Shown: one piece after another, positions 17,768 to 24,944 of the stretch
Numbering within the stretch: position 1 is the first letter of the stretch
Layout of the letters: the number at the start of each line of letters is the position of its first letter
Source: Gordonia alkaliphila
GTDB lineage: Bacteria; Actinomycetota; Actinomycetes; Mycobacteriales; Mycobacteriaceae
Assembly (NCBI RefSeq): GCF_023017165.1
Contig: NZ_JALKBW010000001.1
Span: 1,612,001-1,676,000, forward strand
Direction: 5' to 3'
Length of the DNA stretch: 64,000 bases
The notes under the pieces: generated by a model
The model's input: only the letters and a program-made list of their open reading frames with translations
What the model was told of the DNA's origin: nothing
The model's database searches: none
Position numbers and translations under genes: made by a program

Positions 17768-18826
17768 ATGAGCGAGACGCTGCTGGTGTTGGCCGAGTCG
17801 GCCGTGCACGACGACGCCGCCCGGTGCGGTGCGGCGGCGGGCTACCGGATCGTGCGCGGGAATCCGGCGCAGTGCCGGAGCGACTGGCTGCGGGCGACGG
17901 CCGTGGTGGTCGACGGTGCCGCCTTGGAGGTCTTGGCGCAGGTGCGGCCACCGGCCCGGCCGGGAGTCGTGGTGGCGGCCGGTGTCGGCGCCGATCCGGC
18001 GCTGTGGCGCGCGGGGCTGTCGGTGGGCGCACAGGGCGGGTACGTGCTGCCCGACGACGAGGCGGCACTGGTGGCGGCGCTGTCCGGACTGCGTCGGCCA
18101 CGCCGCTCGGCCGCCGCCGTGGTCGCGTTGGTCGGTGGGCACGGCGGTGTCGGGGTGAGTACATTCGCCGCGGTGCTCGCGCGTACCGCGAGCCCGTCCG
18201 AGACGGGGGTCCTGCTCCTCGACGTCGCCCCCGGCGGCGCGGGCCTGGACCTCCTGTTGGGTGCCGAGGACCTGCCCGGCCTGCGCTGGTCGGACATCAC
18301 CGGTGAGACGGGAAGCATTCAGGGACAAGCGCTGTCGGCGGCGCTGCCGCGTGTCGGCGACCGCCTGCGGATCCTCACGCAGCGGCGGGACGACGGCGGT
18401 CCGCTGTCGGCGGAGACGGTGCTCGCGGTGGTCGACGCGGCGCGCTCGGACGGCGGTCTGGTGATCGCCGACCTGGGCCGCGCGAGCGATCCGGCGGCGG
18501 CCGGGGTGCTCGACTCCGCGGATCTCATCGCGGTGCTCACGGGCGCGTCGGTCCCCGGGGTGTCGGCGACGCGAAAGCTGTTGGCGCGGATCGGTATTCG
18601 GTCCGAGATGCGGTTGGTGGTCCGCCTGCCCGCGCCGGGCGGGCTGGCCGCGGAACAGGTCGCGCAGGCGGTGGGCGTACCACTGGTGGCAGCGCTGCGC
18701 AGCCGCTCGGCGCTGGCGCGCACAAGCGAGGAGGGCGGGATCCGCGCGGTGCCGCGCAGTCCGGAGGTGCGTGCCGCGACCGCCGTGCTGGTGGCGCTGG
18801 ACGCGCTGCGCGGGGGTCGACGATGA
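17768..18826 (+). CDS. ssd: Septum-site-determining-like / CpaE-like ATPase of the Tad locus
   Basis: The product has 352 residues. This is a MinD/ParA-like protein of the Ssd/CpaE group, which precedes Tad secretion genes in actinobacteria (Rv3660c position). An N-terminal receiver-like domain (about 1-115) comes before the P-loop, VGGHGGVGVSTFAAVLA. The invariant lysine of Walker A is Val here (GVGVST), which is usual for this subgroup and suggests weak or no ATP hydrolysis. The ATG at 17768 is preferred to 17720. The stop overlaps tadA (ATGA). Homologues have been linked to septum placement and to pilus positioning; which applies here is open. Confidence 0.88.
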   Translation: MSETLLVLAESAVHDDAARCGAAAGYRIVRGNPAQCRSDWLRATAVVVDGAALEVLAQVRPPARPGVVVAAGVGADPALWRAGLSVGAQGGYVLPDDEAALVAALSGLRRPRRSAAAVVALVGGHGGVGVSTFAAVLARTASPSETGVLLLDVAPGGAGLDLLLGAEDLPGLRWSDITGETGSIQGQALSAALPRVGDRLRILTQRRDDGGPLSAETVLAVVDAARSDGGLVIADLGRASDPAAAGVLDSADLIAVLTGASVPGVSATRKLLARIGIRSEMRLVVRLPAPGGLAAEQVAQAVGVPLVAALRSRSALARTSEEGGIRAVPRSPEVRAATAVLVALDALRGGRR

Positions 18827-19971
18827 CCACCGATCCCGCGCTGCGGAATGCTCAGCTGTTGGATCGGGTGCGCGAGCAGTTGGCGGCGCGCTCGGTGGAA
18901 CCGGACGCCGAGACCATCGCCGAGGCGGTGCGCAGCGAGTCCGGCGGACTGCTGTCGGACACGGATCTCCTTGCGGCACTGCGGTATCTGCAGACCGAAC
19001 TGGTCGGGGCGGGACCGCTGGAGCGGCTGCTCGCCGATCCGGCGGTGACCGACATTCTGGTGACCGGACCGGATCGGGTGTGGATCGAGCGGGGCGCAGG
19101 CCTCGAGCGGGTACCGGTGGCCTTCGAGGACGAGGCGAGTGTCCGTCGACTGGCGGTGCGCTTGGCCTCGGGAGCGGGTCGTCGTCTCGACGACGCGCAG
19201 CCGTGGGTGGACGGCCGCCTCTCGGGTATCGGCAGGCACGGCTATGCGGTGCGGCTGCACGCGATGATTCCGCCGCTCGCACTCGACGGCACCTGTATCT
19301 CGCTGCGCGTGCTGCGGTCGGCGACCATGGACTTCGCGGCCCTCGTCGCCGGCGGCGGGATCCCGGAGCAGGTGCGCGGACTGGTCACCGAGGTGATCGC
19401 GCACCGCAGGGCCTTCCTGGTGGTGGGCGGTACCGGCGCGGGTAAGAGCACCCTTCTCAATTGCCTTCTGGGGCAAGTGGATCCGGCCGAGCGTCTGGTG
19501 ATCGTCGAGGATGCGCCGGAGCTGGACCCGCAGCACCCGCACGTGGTGCGGCTGGTGGCGCGCGCCCCGAACGTGGAGGGGATCGGTGAGGTCTCGGTCC
19601 GCACCCTGGTCCGGCAGGCGCTGCGGATGCGGCCGGACCGGATCGTCGTCGGCGAGGTGCGCGGGCCCGAGGTGATCGATCTGCTCACCGCCCTCAACAC
19701 CGGCCACGAAGGCTGCGCCGGGACGCTGCACGCGAACTCGGTGGCCGAGGTGCCCGCCCGGATGGAGGCGTTGGCCGCGCTCGGCGGCATGGCGCGCACC
19801 GCCTTGCACAGCCAGCTGGCCGCGGCCCTGGATGTGGTCTTCGGCGTGGCGCGACGGCCGGACGGGCGGCGCGGGCTCATCGAAATCGGCGCGGTGGAAC
19901 CGGCCGCCGATGGCACCGTGGCGATCCGTCCGGTGTGGTCGCGTACGGACGAACCCGGCTGGCTGTCGTGA
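18823..19971 (+). CDS. tadA: TadA/CpaF secretion ATPase
   Basis: The product has 382 residues. It is the hexameric motor that drives assembly of Flp/Tad pilins. Walker A is VGGTGAGKSTLLN, the Asp box is VEDAPELDP, Walker B is DRIVVGEVRGPEVID, and the His box is HEGCAGTLHANS. The N-terminal domain (LLADPAVTDILVTGPDRVW) is also typical. ATGA and GTGA overlaps tie it to ssd and tadB. Confidence 0.95.
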   Translation: MTTDPALRNAQLLDRVREQLAARSVEPDAETIAEAVRSESGGLLSDTDLLAALRYLQTELVGAGPLERLLADPAVTDILVTGPDRVWIERGAGLERVPVAFEDEASVRRLAVRLASGAGRRLDDAQPWVDGRLSGIGRHGYAVRLHAMIPPLALDGTCISLRVLRSATMDFAALVAGGGIPEQVRGLVTEVIAHRRAFLVVGGTGAGKSTLLNCLLGQVDPAERLVIVEDAPELDPQHPHVVRLVARAPNVEGIGEVSVRTLVRQALRMRPDRIVVGEVRGPEVIDLLTALNTGHEGCAGTLHANSVAEVPARMEALAALGGMARTALHSQLAAALDVVFGVARRPDGRRGLIEIGAVEPAADGTVAIRPVWSRTDEPGWLS

Positions 19972-20774
19972 CGGCGGCCCTCGTCGTGTGCTGCGTCGCC
20001 GTCGCGCTGCTGGTGTGGCCGTCGACGGCCGCGGCCCGACGGGTCGAGCGGTTGATCGGAGCGTCGTCGGATCGTCGGCAGCGACCGCGTGCCGAGTTGC
20101 TGGCGGTGGTCGCCGTCCCGGTGGTCGGCGCGCTGGTCGGTCTCGGTGCCGGGATCGCTGCGGTCATCGTCGTGGCCGTGGGTCTCGTCCGTCGACGCCG
20201 GGCCCGTCGAGACCGTCAGCGTGCAGAGCGCGATGCCGCGCTGTGCCGCGCGCTGACGGTGATGGCGGCGGAGATGTCGGTCGGCGCGCCGATGGTGCGC
20301 GCCTGCCGGGCCGCGGCCGAGGAACTGTCGGGCCCCGGGACGCCCGCGGCCGACGCGGTGGTGGCCGGTGAACTGGTGCGGATCGCGGCGCGCGTGGAGT
20401 TGGGCGGCGGGGTGGACCCGGCGGCGGTGCCCGCCGATCCACCCGGGCTCCGGCGCGTCGGCGAGGCCTGGGCGATCTCCGTGCAGCACGGCCTGCCGAT
20501 GGTGGCGCTGCTGGAGGCGTTGCGGGCGGATCTGGTGCAGCGCAAAGACTTCACTGCGCGCACCGACGCCGGTCTGGCTGGGCCGCGCGCCACGGCGATG
20601 GTGCTGGCGGGATTGCCGCTGCTCGGGCTGGGCCTGGGGCAGCTCATGGGGGCGGCACCACTGGCGGTGCTGCTGGGTACGCCGCTGGGCTCGATCCTGC
20701 TGGTGCTCGGGGTGGGCTTGGCCGCGGCCGGGGTGCTCTGGGCCGACGCGATCGTGGCGAAGGCGAAACGATGA
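19968..20774 (+). CDS. tadB: TadB, inner-membrane platform protein
   Basis: The product has 268 residues. It is a type II secretion F-domain protein. Membrane segments lie at the N-terminus (AALVVCCVAVALLVW), near 45-65 (LLAVVAVPVVGALVGLGAGIA) and in two C-terminal segments (MVLAGLPLLGLGLGQ; LLVLGVGLAAAGVLW). Between them is the cytoplasmic F domain with ALCRALTVMAAEMSVGAPM. The GTG start overlaps the tadA stop. It should pair with TadC as the platform on which TadA works. Confidence 0.9.
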   Translation: MTAALVVCCVAVALLVWPSTAAARRVERLIGASSDRRQRPRAELLAVVAVPVVGALVGLGAGIAAVIVVAVGLVRRRRARRDRQRAERDAALCRALTVMAAEMSVGAPMVRACRAAAEELSGPGTPAADAVVAGELVRIAARVELGGGVDPAAVPADPPGLRRVGEAWAISVQHGLPMVALLEALRADLVQRKDFTARTDAGLAGPRATAMVLAGLPLLGLGLGQLMGAAPLAVLLGTPLGSILLVLGVGLAAAGVLWADAIVAKAKR

Positions 20775-21385
20775 GCGCCGCGATCGGGCTGGTGGCACTG
20801 GCCCTGCTGCTGTGGCCGGGGCCCGGTGCAGCGCTGCGACGCGTGGTTCCGTGCGCTCCGGACGGCGATCAGCGCTCGATGTTCCACGGTGAGCCGCGAT
20901 GGCTGGGGCGTCGTCGATCGGCGCCCGACCCGTTCGCGGTGGCGGCCGGCTACGACCTCTTCGCGGTGTGCCTGAAGGCCGGTCTGCCGGTCGCGACCGC
21001 GGCGACGGTGGCTGCCGAGCACAGCCCCGAACCGCTCGGCGGAGCGCTGGCGCATGCGGCGGAACTGCTGGCGTTGGGCGCCGATCCGGGGCAGGCCTGG
21101 GCGCGGGACGAGCTCACAGGCGGGGCCGATCCGGGCGAGCACTTCCGCGAACTCGCGACCCTGGCGCGACGTGCCTCGCGGGCGGGGTCGTCGTTGGCCG
21201 ACGGGGTGGCAGCACTCGCCGAGGCGACTCGCGAGCAGGCGCAGACGCAGGCATTGGCGCGGGCCGAGCGGGCGGGCGTCACCATCAGCGGACCGCTGGG
21301 TCTGTGCTTCCTCCCGGCGTTCGTCTGCCTGGGCATCGTGCCGGTGGTGATCGGCTTGGCGAGCGGCATGCTCGGGCAGTGGTGA
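20771..21385 (+). CDS. tadC: TadC, inner-membrane platform protein
   Basis: The product has 204 residues. An N-terminal membrane segment (IGLVALALLLWPG), a cytoplasmic F domain (DLFAVCLKAGLPVATAATV) and a C-terminal segment (GLCFLPAFVCLGIVPVVIG) fit TadC. It is shorter than proteobacterial TadC, as usual in mycolata. An ATGA overlap couples it to tadB. A 93-nt gap follows before the pilin. Confidence 0.88.
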   Translation: MSAAIGLVALALLLWPGPGAALRRVVPCAPDGDQRSMFHGEPRWLGRRRSAPDPFAVAAGYDLFAVCLKAGLPVATAATVAAEHSPEPLGGALAHAAELLALGADPGQAWARDELTGGADPGEHFRELATLARRASRAGSSLADGVAALAEATREQAQTQALARAERAGVTISGPLGLCFLPAFVCLGIVPVVIGLASGMLGQW

Positions 21386-21478
21386 CCGCCTCGCGCGGCG
21401 TGTCATGGAACCCGCGAGGGGGTCGCGAGCGTCTAAAGGTCGAAACGAGTATCAACCATTTCATCGAGGGGGAATCTC

Positions 21479-21700
21479 ATGAAGAATCAGCACTTCGGCG
21501 GCCGATTGTTGGATCGGGCGGGGGCCGAGTTCGGGCGGCTGATCAGCGACGATGCCGGAATGTCGACGGCCGAATATGCCATAGGCACGGTCGCGGCCGC
21601 CGCGTTCGGCGCGATTCTGTACACCGTCATCAGCGGCGACAACGTGGTGAGTGCGTTGACCGGCATCATCAGCCGGGCACTGTCCACGTCGATTGGATGA
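21479..21700 (+). CDS. Flp-type pilin subunit (DUF4244)
   Basis: The product has 73 residues. Prepilin-type features are clear: an N-terminal leader ending DDAG, then MSTAEYAIGTVAAAAFGAILYTVI with Glu at mature position 5 and a following hydrophobic helix. GAGGGGGAATCTC before the ATG is a strong ribosome-binding site, which suits an abundant structural protein. It overlaps tadE by ATGA. A decayed second copy of this gene lies between the insertion sequences at 29555-34352. Confidence 0.88.
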   Translation: MKNQHFGGRLLDRAGAEFGRLISDDAGMSTAEYAIGTVAAAAFGAILYTVISGDNVVSALTGIISRALSTSIG

Positions 21701-22074
21701 GGACGTCGTGGTGTCGACGGCTTGCCGCGGACGAGACGGGGATGGTGACGGTCGAGGCCGCCTATGCGCTCGCGGCACTCGCGGTGTTCGTCGTGCTCGG
21801 CGTGGCGGCGATCGGCACCGTCGCAGCGCAACTGCGGTGCACCGATGCGGCTCGTGAGGTGGCTCGACTCTCCGCGGCCGGCGACAGTGAGGCCCAGGCG
21901 GTGGGTGCGCGGGTTGCGCCGAAGGGGTCGCGGATCGAGGTGCACCGTCAGGGTGAGCAGGTGGTGGCGATCGTCAGCGCGAAGGTTCCGCTGTTGCCGT
22001 TGTTCGACGTCTCGGCGCACAGCGTGGCGGCGATGGAACCGGACGGGGTCGAGGCGGCGACTGTGGGCGAATGA
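21697..22074 (+). CDS. TadE-like pseudopilin
   Basis: The product has 125 residues. The pattern ADETGMVTVEAAYALAALAVFVVLG is the TadE signature (charged leader, G-M-V-T-V-E-A, membrane helix), with the conserved Glu in the helix. The ectodomain (residues 50-125) is small. It probably forms a minor pilin of the Tad fibre. It starts inside the stop of the main pilin gene. Confidence 0.85.
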   Translation: MRTSWCRRLAADETGMVTVEAAYALAALAVFVVLGVAAIGTVAAQLRCTDAAREVARLSAAGDSEAQAVGARVAPKGSRIEVHRQGEQVVAIVSAKVPLLPLFDVSAHSVAAMEPDGVEAATVGE

Positions 22075-22414
22075 CGACGGCTCGGTGACGGTGGCGGCGG
22101 CCCTGACGATGGCCGGGCTGGCGGCGTTGTTGATCGCGATCGTCTACCTGGGTGCGGGTGTGCTGGCCCGCCACCGGGCGCAGAACGCTGCCGACCTGGG
22201 GGCGCTGGCCGCGGCGTCGGCGCACGTGCGTGGGGACGAGCGGCCGTGTGCGCGGGCGCGGGAGATCGCCGACGCGCAGGAGGGGCCGCCGCGGGTAGTG
22301 CGGTGCGAGGTGGACGGCCAGGACCTGCTGATCGAGGTGGTGGTGCCGGTCCGCCTGGGGCAGTGGGGCCTGCGGTCGGCCACCGCCCGCGCCCGTGCGG
22401 GGCCGACGGAGTGA
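22061..22414 (+). CDS. TadE/helicase-secretion-neighbourhood-like minor pilin (Rv3654c-like); start uncertain
   Basis: The frame encodes NDDGSVTVAAALTMAGLAALLIAIVYLGAG, then RHRAQNAADLGALAAASA, the pattern of the small protein that ends mycobacterial Tad loci. The start is unclear. The ATG overlapping the tadE stop (22071) is out of frame and meets a stop after five codons. In-frame options are CTG 22061, which keeps the conserved DDG, or GTG 22085, which loses it. I give the CTG. Ribosome slippage from tadE is another option. Confidence 0.65.
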   Translation: MWANDDGSVTVAAALTMAGLAALLIAIVYLGAGVLARHRAQNAADLGALAAASAHVRGDERPCARAREIADAQEGPPRVVRCEVDGQDLLIEVVVPVRLGQWGLRSATARARAGPTE

Positions 22415-22435
22415 CGCGGGGGTGGATCTCGCAGG

Positions 22436-22500
22436 TTCACTGGCACAGAGGACGCCTCCGTGGTCATAGTGACCAAGGAGGCCCCGTATATGCCAGTGAA
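22436..22500. repeat. 65-nt nested inverted repeat
   Basis: Outer arms TTCACTGGCA/TGCCAGTGAA (22436-22445, 22491-22500) enclose inner arms GCCTCCgTGGTCA/TGACCAaGGAGGC (22454-22466, 22470-22482). It lies 22 nt after the last Tad gene, so it may be its terminator, or the remnant of a small mobile element. Confidence 0.55.
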
Positions 22501-22603
22501 GTCGGGGGAGCCGCGTCGTCGGCGCACCAGGAGACAAGGCGGCAGTCGGGCACAAAGGCTGACGCGGGTGTTGGTCGGTGCCGCGAACGGCGGCCGAGTG
22601 GAG

Positions 22604-22765
22604 TCAGGCGGGGTTGGGGACGTTTCGGAAGGGGGCGTCGGGTTCGTCGACCTCGCCCTGGGCGGCGAGGCCGGCTCGGGTGGAGAGGGCCTTGTTGCGC
22701 AGGAACAGCGAGAGGATGAAGCCGACGGCGGCGCCGATCTCGCGCAGGAAGTTGTTGGTCACCGA
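22604..22765 (-). pseudogene. Remnant of an MFS transporter 3' end
   Basis: Read on the minus strand, this gives NNFLREIGAAVG joined to FILSLFLRNKALSTRAGL and DEPDAPF. These are two parts of the C-terminal quarter of the intact MFS gene at 38941-40590 with the section between them deleted. The homology extends past the gene end: GACGCGGGTGTTGGTCGGTG (22561) also occurs at 38899. The copies are similar but not identical, so this is an old duplicate in decay. Confidence 0.75.
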
Positions 22766-23090
22766 CGTTCCACGATGATCTGCAGGTGTTCCGCGAGGCC
22801 GAGGTTCGAGGGAGTCGCCGCCTCCGCTCGATGGTTCCGGTGCGCAGGCCGTCTGCTTCAGCGAGGTAGCCGACTGTGCAGTCCGGGCCAGCCGCGTCGT
22901 CAGCCGATGTCGCCGGTCCATGACTCGGGCAGCAGGTTGAGCACGTCGTAGAGCGAAAAATTCCGGACCGGAATTTGATTTCTTCCCTCTACCTGCTTGT
23001 TTGAGGATCTACCGCCCCGATGGTTGACATCGCGCCCCTACCGTAGGCGCGGGGGCTTACCCGTAGAACACTAGGAAGTTCGGAGTGATG
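22766..23090. other. Non-coding stretch before the porin gene
   Basis: These 325 bp hold no convincing gene. The one strong signal is the palindrome at 22958-22976. A TTGACA at 23024-23029 lacks a convincing -10 at normal spacing. Confidence 0.5.
22958..22976. promoter_or_regulatory. Perfect 19-bp palindrome, putative operator
   Basis: AAATTCCGG-A-CCGGAATTT is perfect and AT-richer than its surroundings. It lies about 115 bp upstream of the porin gene and about 190 bp upstream of the MFS remnant on the other strand. A TetR-like operator that once served the transporter is possible. Confidence 0.45.
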
Positions 23091-23768
23091 ATGAGACGAC
23101 CATTCACCCTTCTGCTCGCCCTGCTCGGCGCGCTGTCGATGACCGCGCTGTTGGCCGGTGGGCCAGCCGGGGCGAAGACCCACCAGACTCGCGAGGGGTT
23201 GGCGATCGCGTTGTCTGCGGTGCAGCAGTCGGCGAGTGCGGTTTCGCCGCTGGACTCCTCGCCCCTGTCCGGGCAGGCGCTGTTGTCCTCGAACGTGCAT
23301 GCGGCGATCGGGAACATCGACGGCAAGAACGTGCGCGCCACACTCGAGGTCGGCTATAAGATCGGCTACCCGGTATCGGTCGCCCCCAACGGAGTGAAAG
23401 TCACCGCGCACACCCCCGAGCTCAAGCTCACCGGCGGGGTCAACGCCAAAGTCGCCCCGGAAGTCACCATCTCGGGCTCAGGAGGCGGCGCCAAGTTCGG
23501 CGACCTCGGAGCCCAAGCGGGCGTTGAAGCGAACGTGATTCCATCCGCAGACCTGGAGTTCGAGATCCAGGCCGGGAAGATCGCCACCGTCACCCTGGCT
23601 GAGGTCGCGTTGACACAGCCTGTGGCCGACATCGTCCTGTCCGGTGTGGAGCTCAATGTCACCAACGCGCTCGGCCCGATTAGCGCGCGTCCGTTCGCCA
23701 AGATCTCGGTCACCACCGACACTGGCGTGTACGTGTACTACGACCACGGCTCCGCCGTCCGTCTGTAG
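23091..23768 (+). CDS. MspA-family outer-membrane porin
   Basis: The product has 225 residues. A signal peptide (LLLALLGALSMTALLAG) is followed by beta-rich sequence with the MspA pattern: VRATLEVGYKIGYPV, VKVTAHTPELKLTGG, VTLAEVALTQPVADIVLSGVEL, and a final strand near VYVYYDHGSAVRL. MspA porins are octameric channels in the mycomembrane, which supports a mycolic-acid host. Three start codons in a row occur at 23085-23093. The ATG at 23091 has GGAG at the best spacing. It is followed after 15 nt by the cysteine hydrolase gene. Confidence 0.88.
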   Translation: MRRPFTLLLALLGALSMTALLAGGPAGAKTHQTREGLAIALSAVQQSASAVSPLDSSPLSGQALLSSNVHAAIGNIDGKNVRATLEVGYKIGYPVSVAPNGVKVTAHTPELKLTGGVNAKVAPEVTISGSGGGAKFGDLGAQAGVEANVIPSADLEFEIQAGKIATVTLAEVALTQPVADIVLSGVELNVTNALGPISARPFAKISVTTDTGVYVYYDHGSAVRL

Positions 23769-23783
23769 GCGAGAACTTCAACG

Positions 23784-24944
23784 ATGGCATACAAGAAGAT
23801 CGATAACGGCCCACAGCCACGGCAAAGCGCTTTCGGTGGGGTGGTCGCAAGCGTCACCGCCCTCGCCGTATCGCTGGCGATTGCGTCGTCGCTGGTTCCC
23901 TCCAACGCATCCGCCGAAACGCCAGCGGAGCGTTGCAAGAGGGAGACTGCCGCATACAACTCGGCATGGGCGACATCTTGGGTAACGGCTCACCCCGGAA
24001 CGGAACCGGATGACGCACCGCCTCCGCCGGTCCCCTACCGGTGCGGCGGTGGAAGGGACGAGCCGCCGACACTCCGTCCGGACAAATCTACGACCCCGAG
24101 TTCAACGGCAACGCCGTCCCCTTCTACCTCCGCTCAACCGACAGACGGCGGCAGCGGGCCTGCGGTCCGTCCGTCGACAGAGCGTAACGAGCCGGCCAGC
24201 GGTGTCGACAGAGATCAACCCTCTATCGGCGGCACAGGGAGAGCGCAGTACTCGGATATTCCGGAGGACGAACTACGCAAGTTGATCAACATATCGGCCA
24301 GAAACTTCCATATCGAGATTGGGAGGTTGCGTAGCGAACTTCGGGCGTTCTCCCGTCAGATGTCGCTCCCCTACTCTGAGGTCCTCTCCAGTGCCGAGCG
24401 AAATGCCTTCGATGCCGTTCCGGTAGGTAACCCCAGCGCCGATGCGACGTGCGGAAAGCCGGCGAACAGAAAGGTCGGTAGGGCGCGGAGGGGAGGTGAC
24501 TTCTTCTACTCGGATTCCTGTACGGAGGGAGTCAACCATGGCCACAATGGGCTATTCGTCAGCACGATGGCTACCGTGGAAGCGAGTGACAAAAAGGGAG
24601 TTCACCGCGTTGCGAACGCGGCTGAATCGATGCGCGTAAACCCACAAAAATACTATGTAAAGGCCGAGAACGCAACGAATAATCAGAAGGATTCGGCTGT
24701 AGATTACGCTGAATCTAGAGTAGGCAAGGGGTATAATAAGTGGGGATTTGCGAACAACAGGAAAGGAGGGCCCGAGGTGGGTCACTTCAATTGTTCCCAG
24801 TTGGTATGGGCAGCCTACTATGAGACCTCGGGAATCGACCTCGATAAGGACTCATACGGATCATTCGTCAATCGAAACCTGTCTCCGAACCCCGGGGTTT
24901 ATCCAAAGGACCTCACCGGGTCTCCGCTAGTTGTGGCGTACTAA
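23784..24944 (+). CDS. Secreted permuted papain-fold (YiiX/YebB-like) cysteine hydrolase
   Basis: The product has 386 residues. A signal segment (about 18-44, VASVTALAVSLAIASS...NASA) is followed by a region with two cysteines (51, 87), a Pro/Ser/Thr linker (about 92-150), a helical stretch and a C-terminal catalytic domain. The domain reads GDFFYSDS, then NHGHNGLF (His 252/254), then HFNCSQLVWAAYYETSGIDLD (Cys 337) and a final PKDLTGSPLV. His before Cys is the circularly permuted NlpC/P60 order. Members cleave amide or ester bonds in peptidoglycan, lipids or proteins. Codons in the last third are AT-richer than in neighbouring genes, a sign of transfer. Its stop overlaps the next start (TAATG). 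Confidence 0.7.
   Translation: MAYKKIDNGPQPRQSAFGGVVASVTALAVSLAIASSLVPSNASAETPAERCKRETAAYNSAWATSWVTAHPGTEPDDAPPPPVPYRCGGGRDEPPTLRPDKSTTPSSTATPSPSTSAQPTDGGSGPAVRPSTERNEPASGVDRDQPSIGGTGRAQYSDIPEDELRKLINISARNFHIEIGRLRSELRAFSRQMSLPYSEVLSSAERNAFDAVPVGNPSADATCGKPANRKVGRARRGGDFFYSDSCTEGVNHGHNGLFVSTMATVEASDKKGVHRVANAAESMRVNPQKYYVKAENATNNQKDSAVDYAESRVGKGYNKWGFANNRKGGPEVGHFNCSQLVWAAYYETSGIDLDKDSYGSFVNRNLSPNPGVYPKDLTGSPLVVAY

Noticed and set aside
17768-18826. Ssd as a broken ATPase because Walker A lacks lysine
   Set aside because: The lysine-less GVGVST form is typical of this subgroup, so it is not evidence of decay.
15308-19282. Very long open frame on the minus strand (over 1300 codons)
   Set aside because: It is opposite the lipase, FadD remnant, ssd and tadA genes; composition is Arg/His/Pro-rich with no motif. 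It is a GC-bias shadow.
23041-23090. Promoter with TTGACA at 23024 for the porin gene
   Set aside because: No TANNNT at 16-19 nt spacing; not enough to call.
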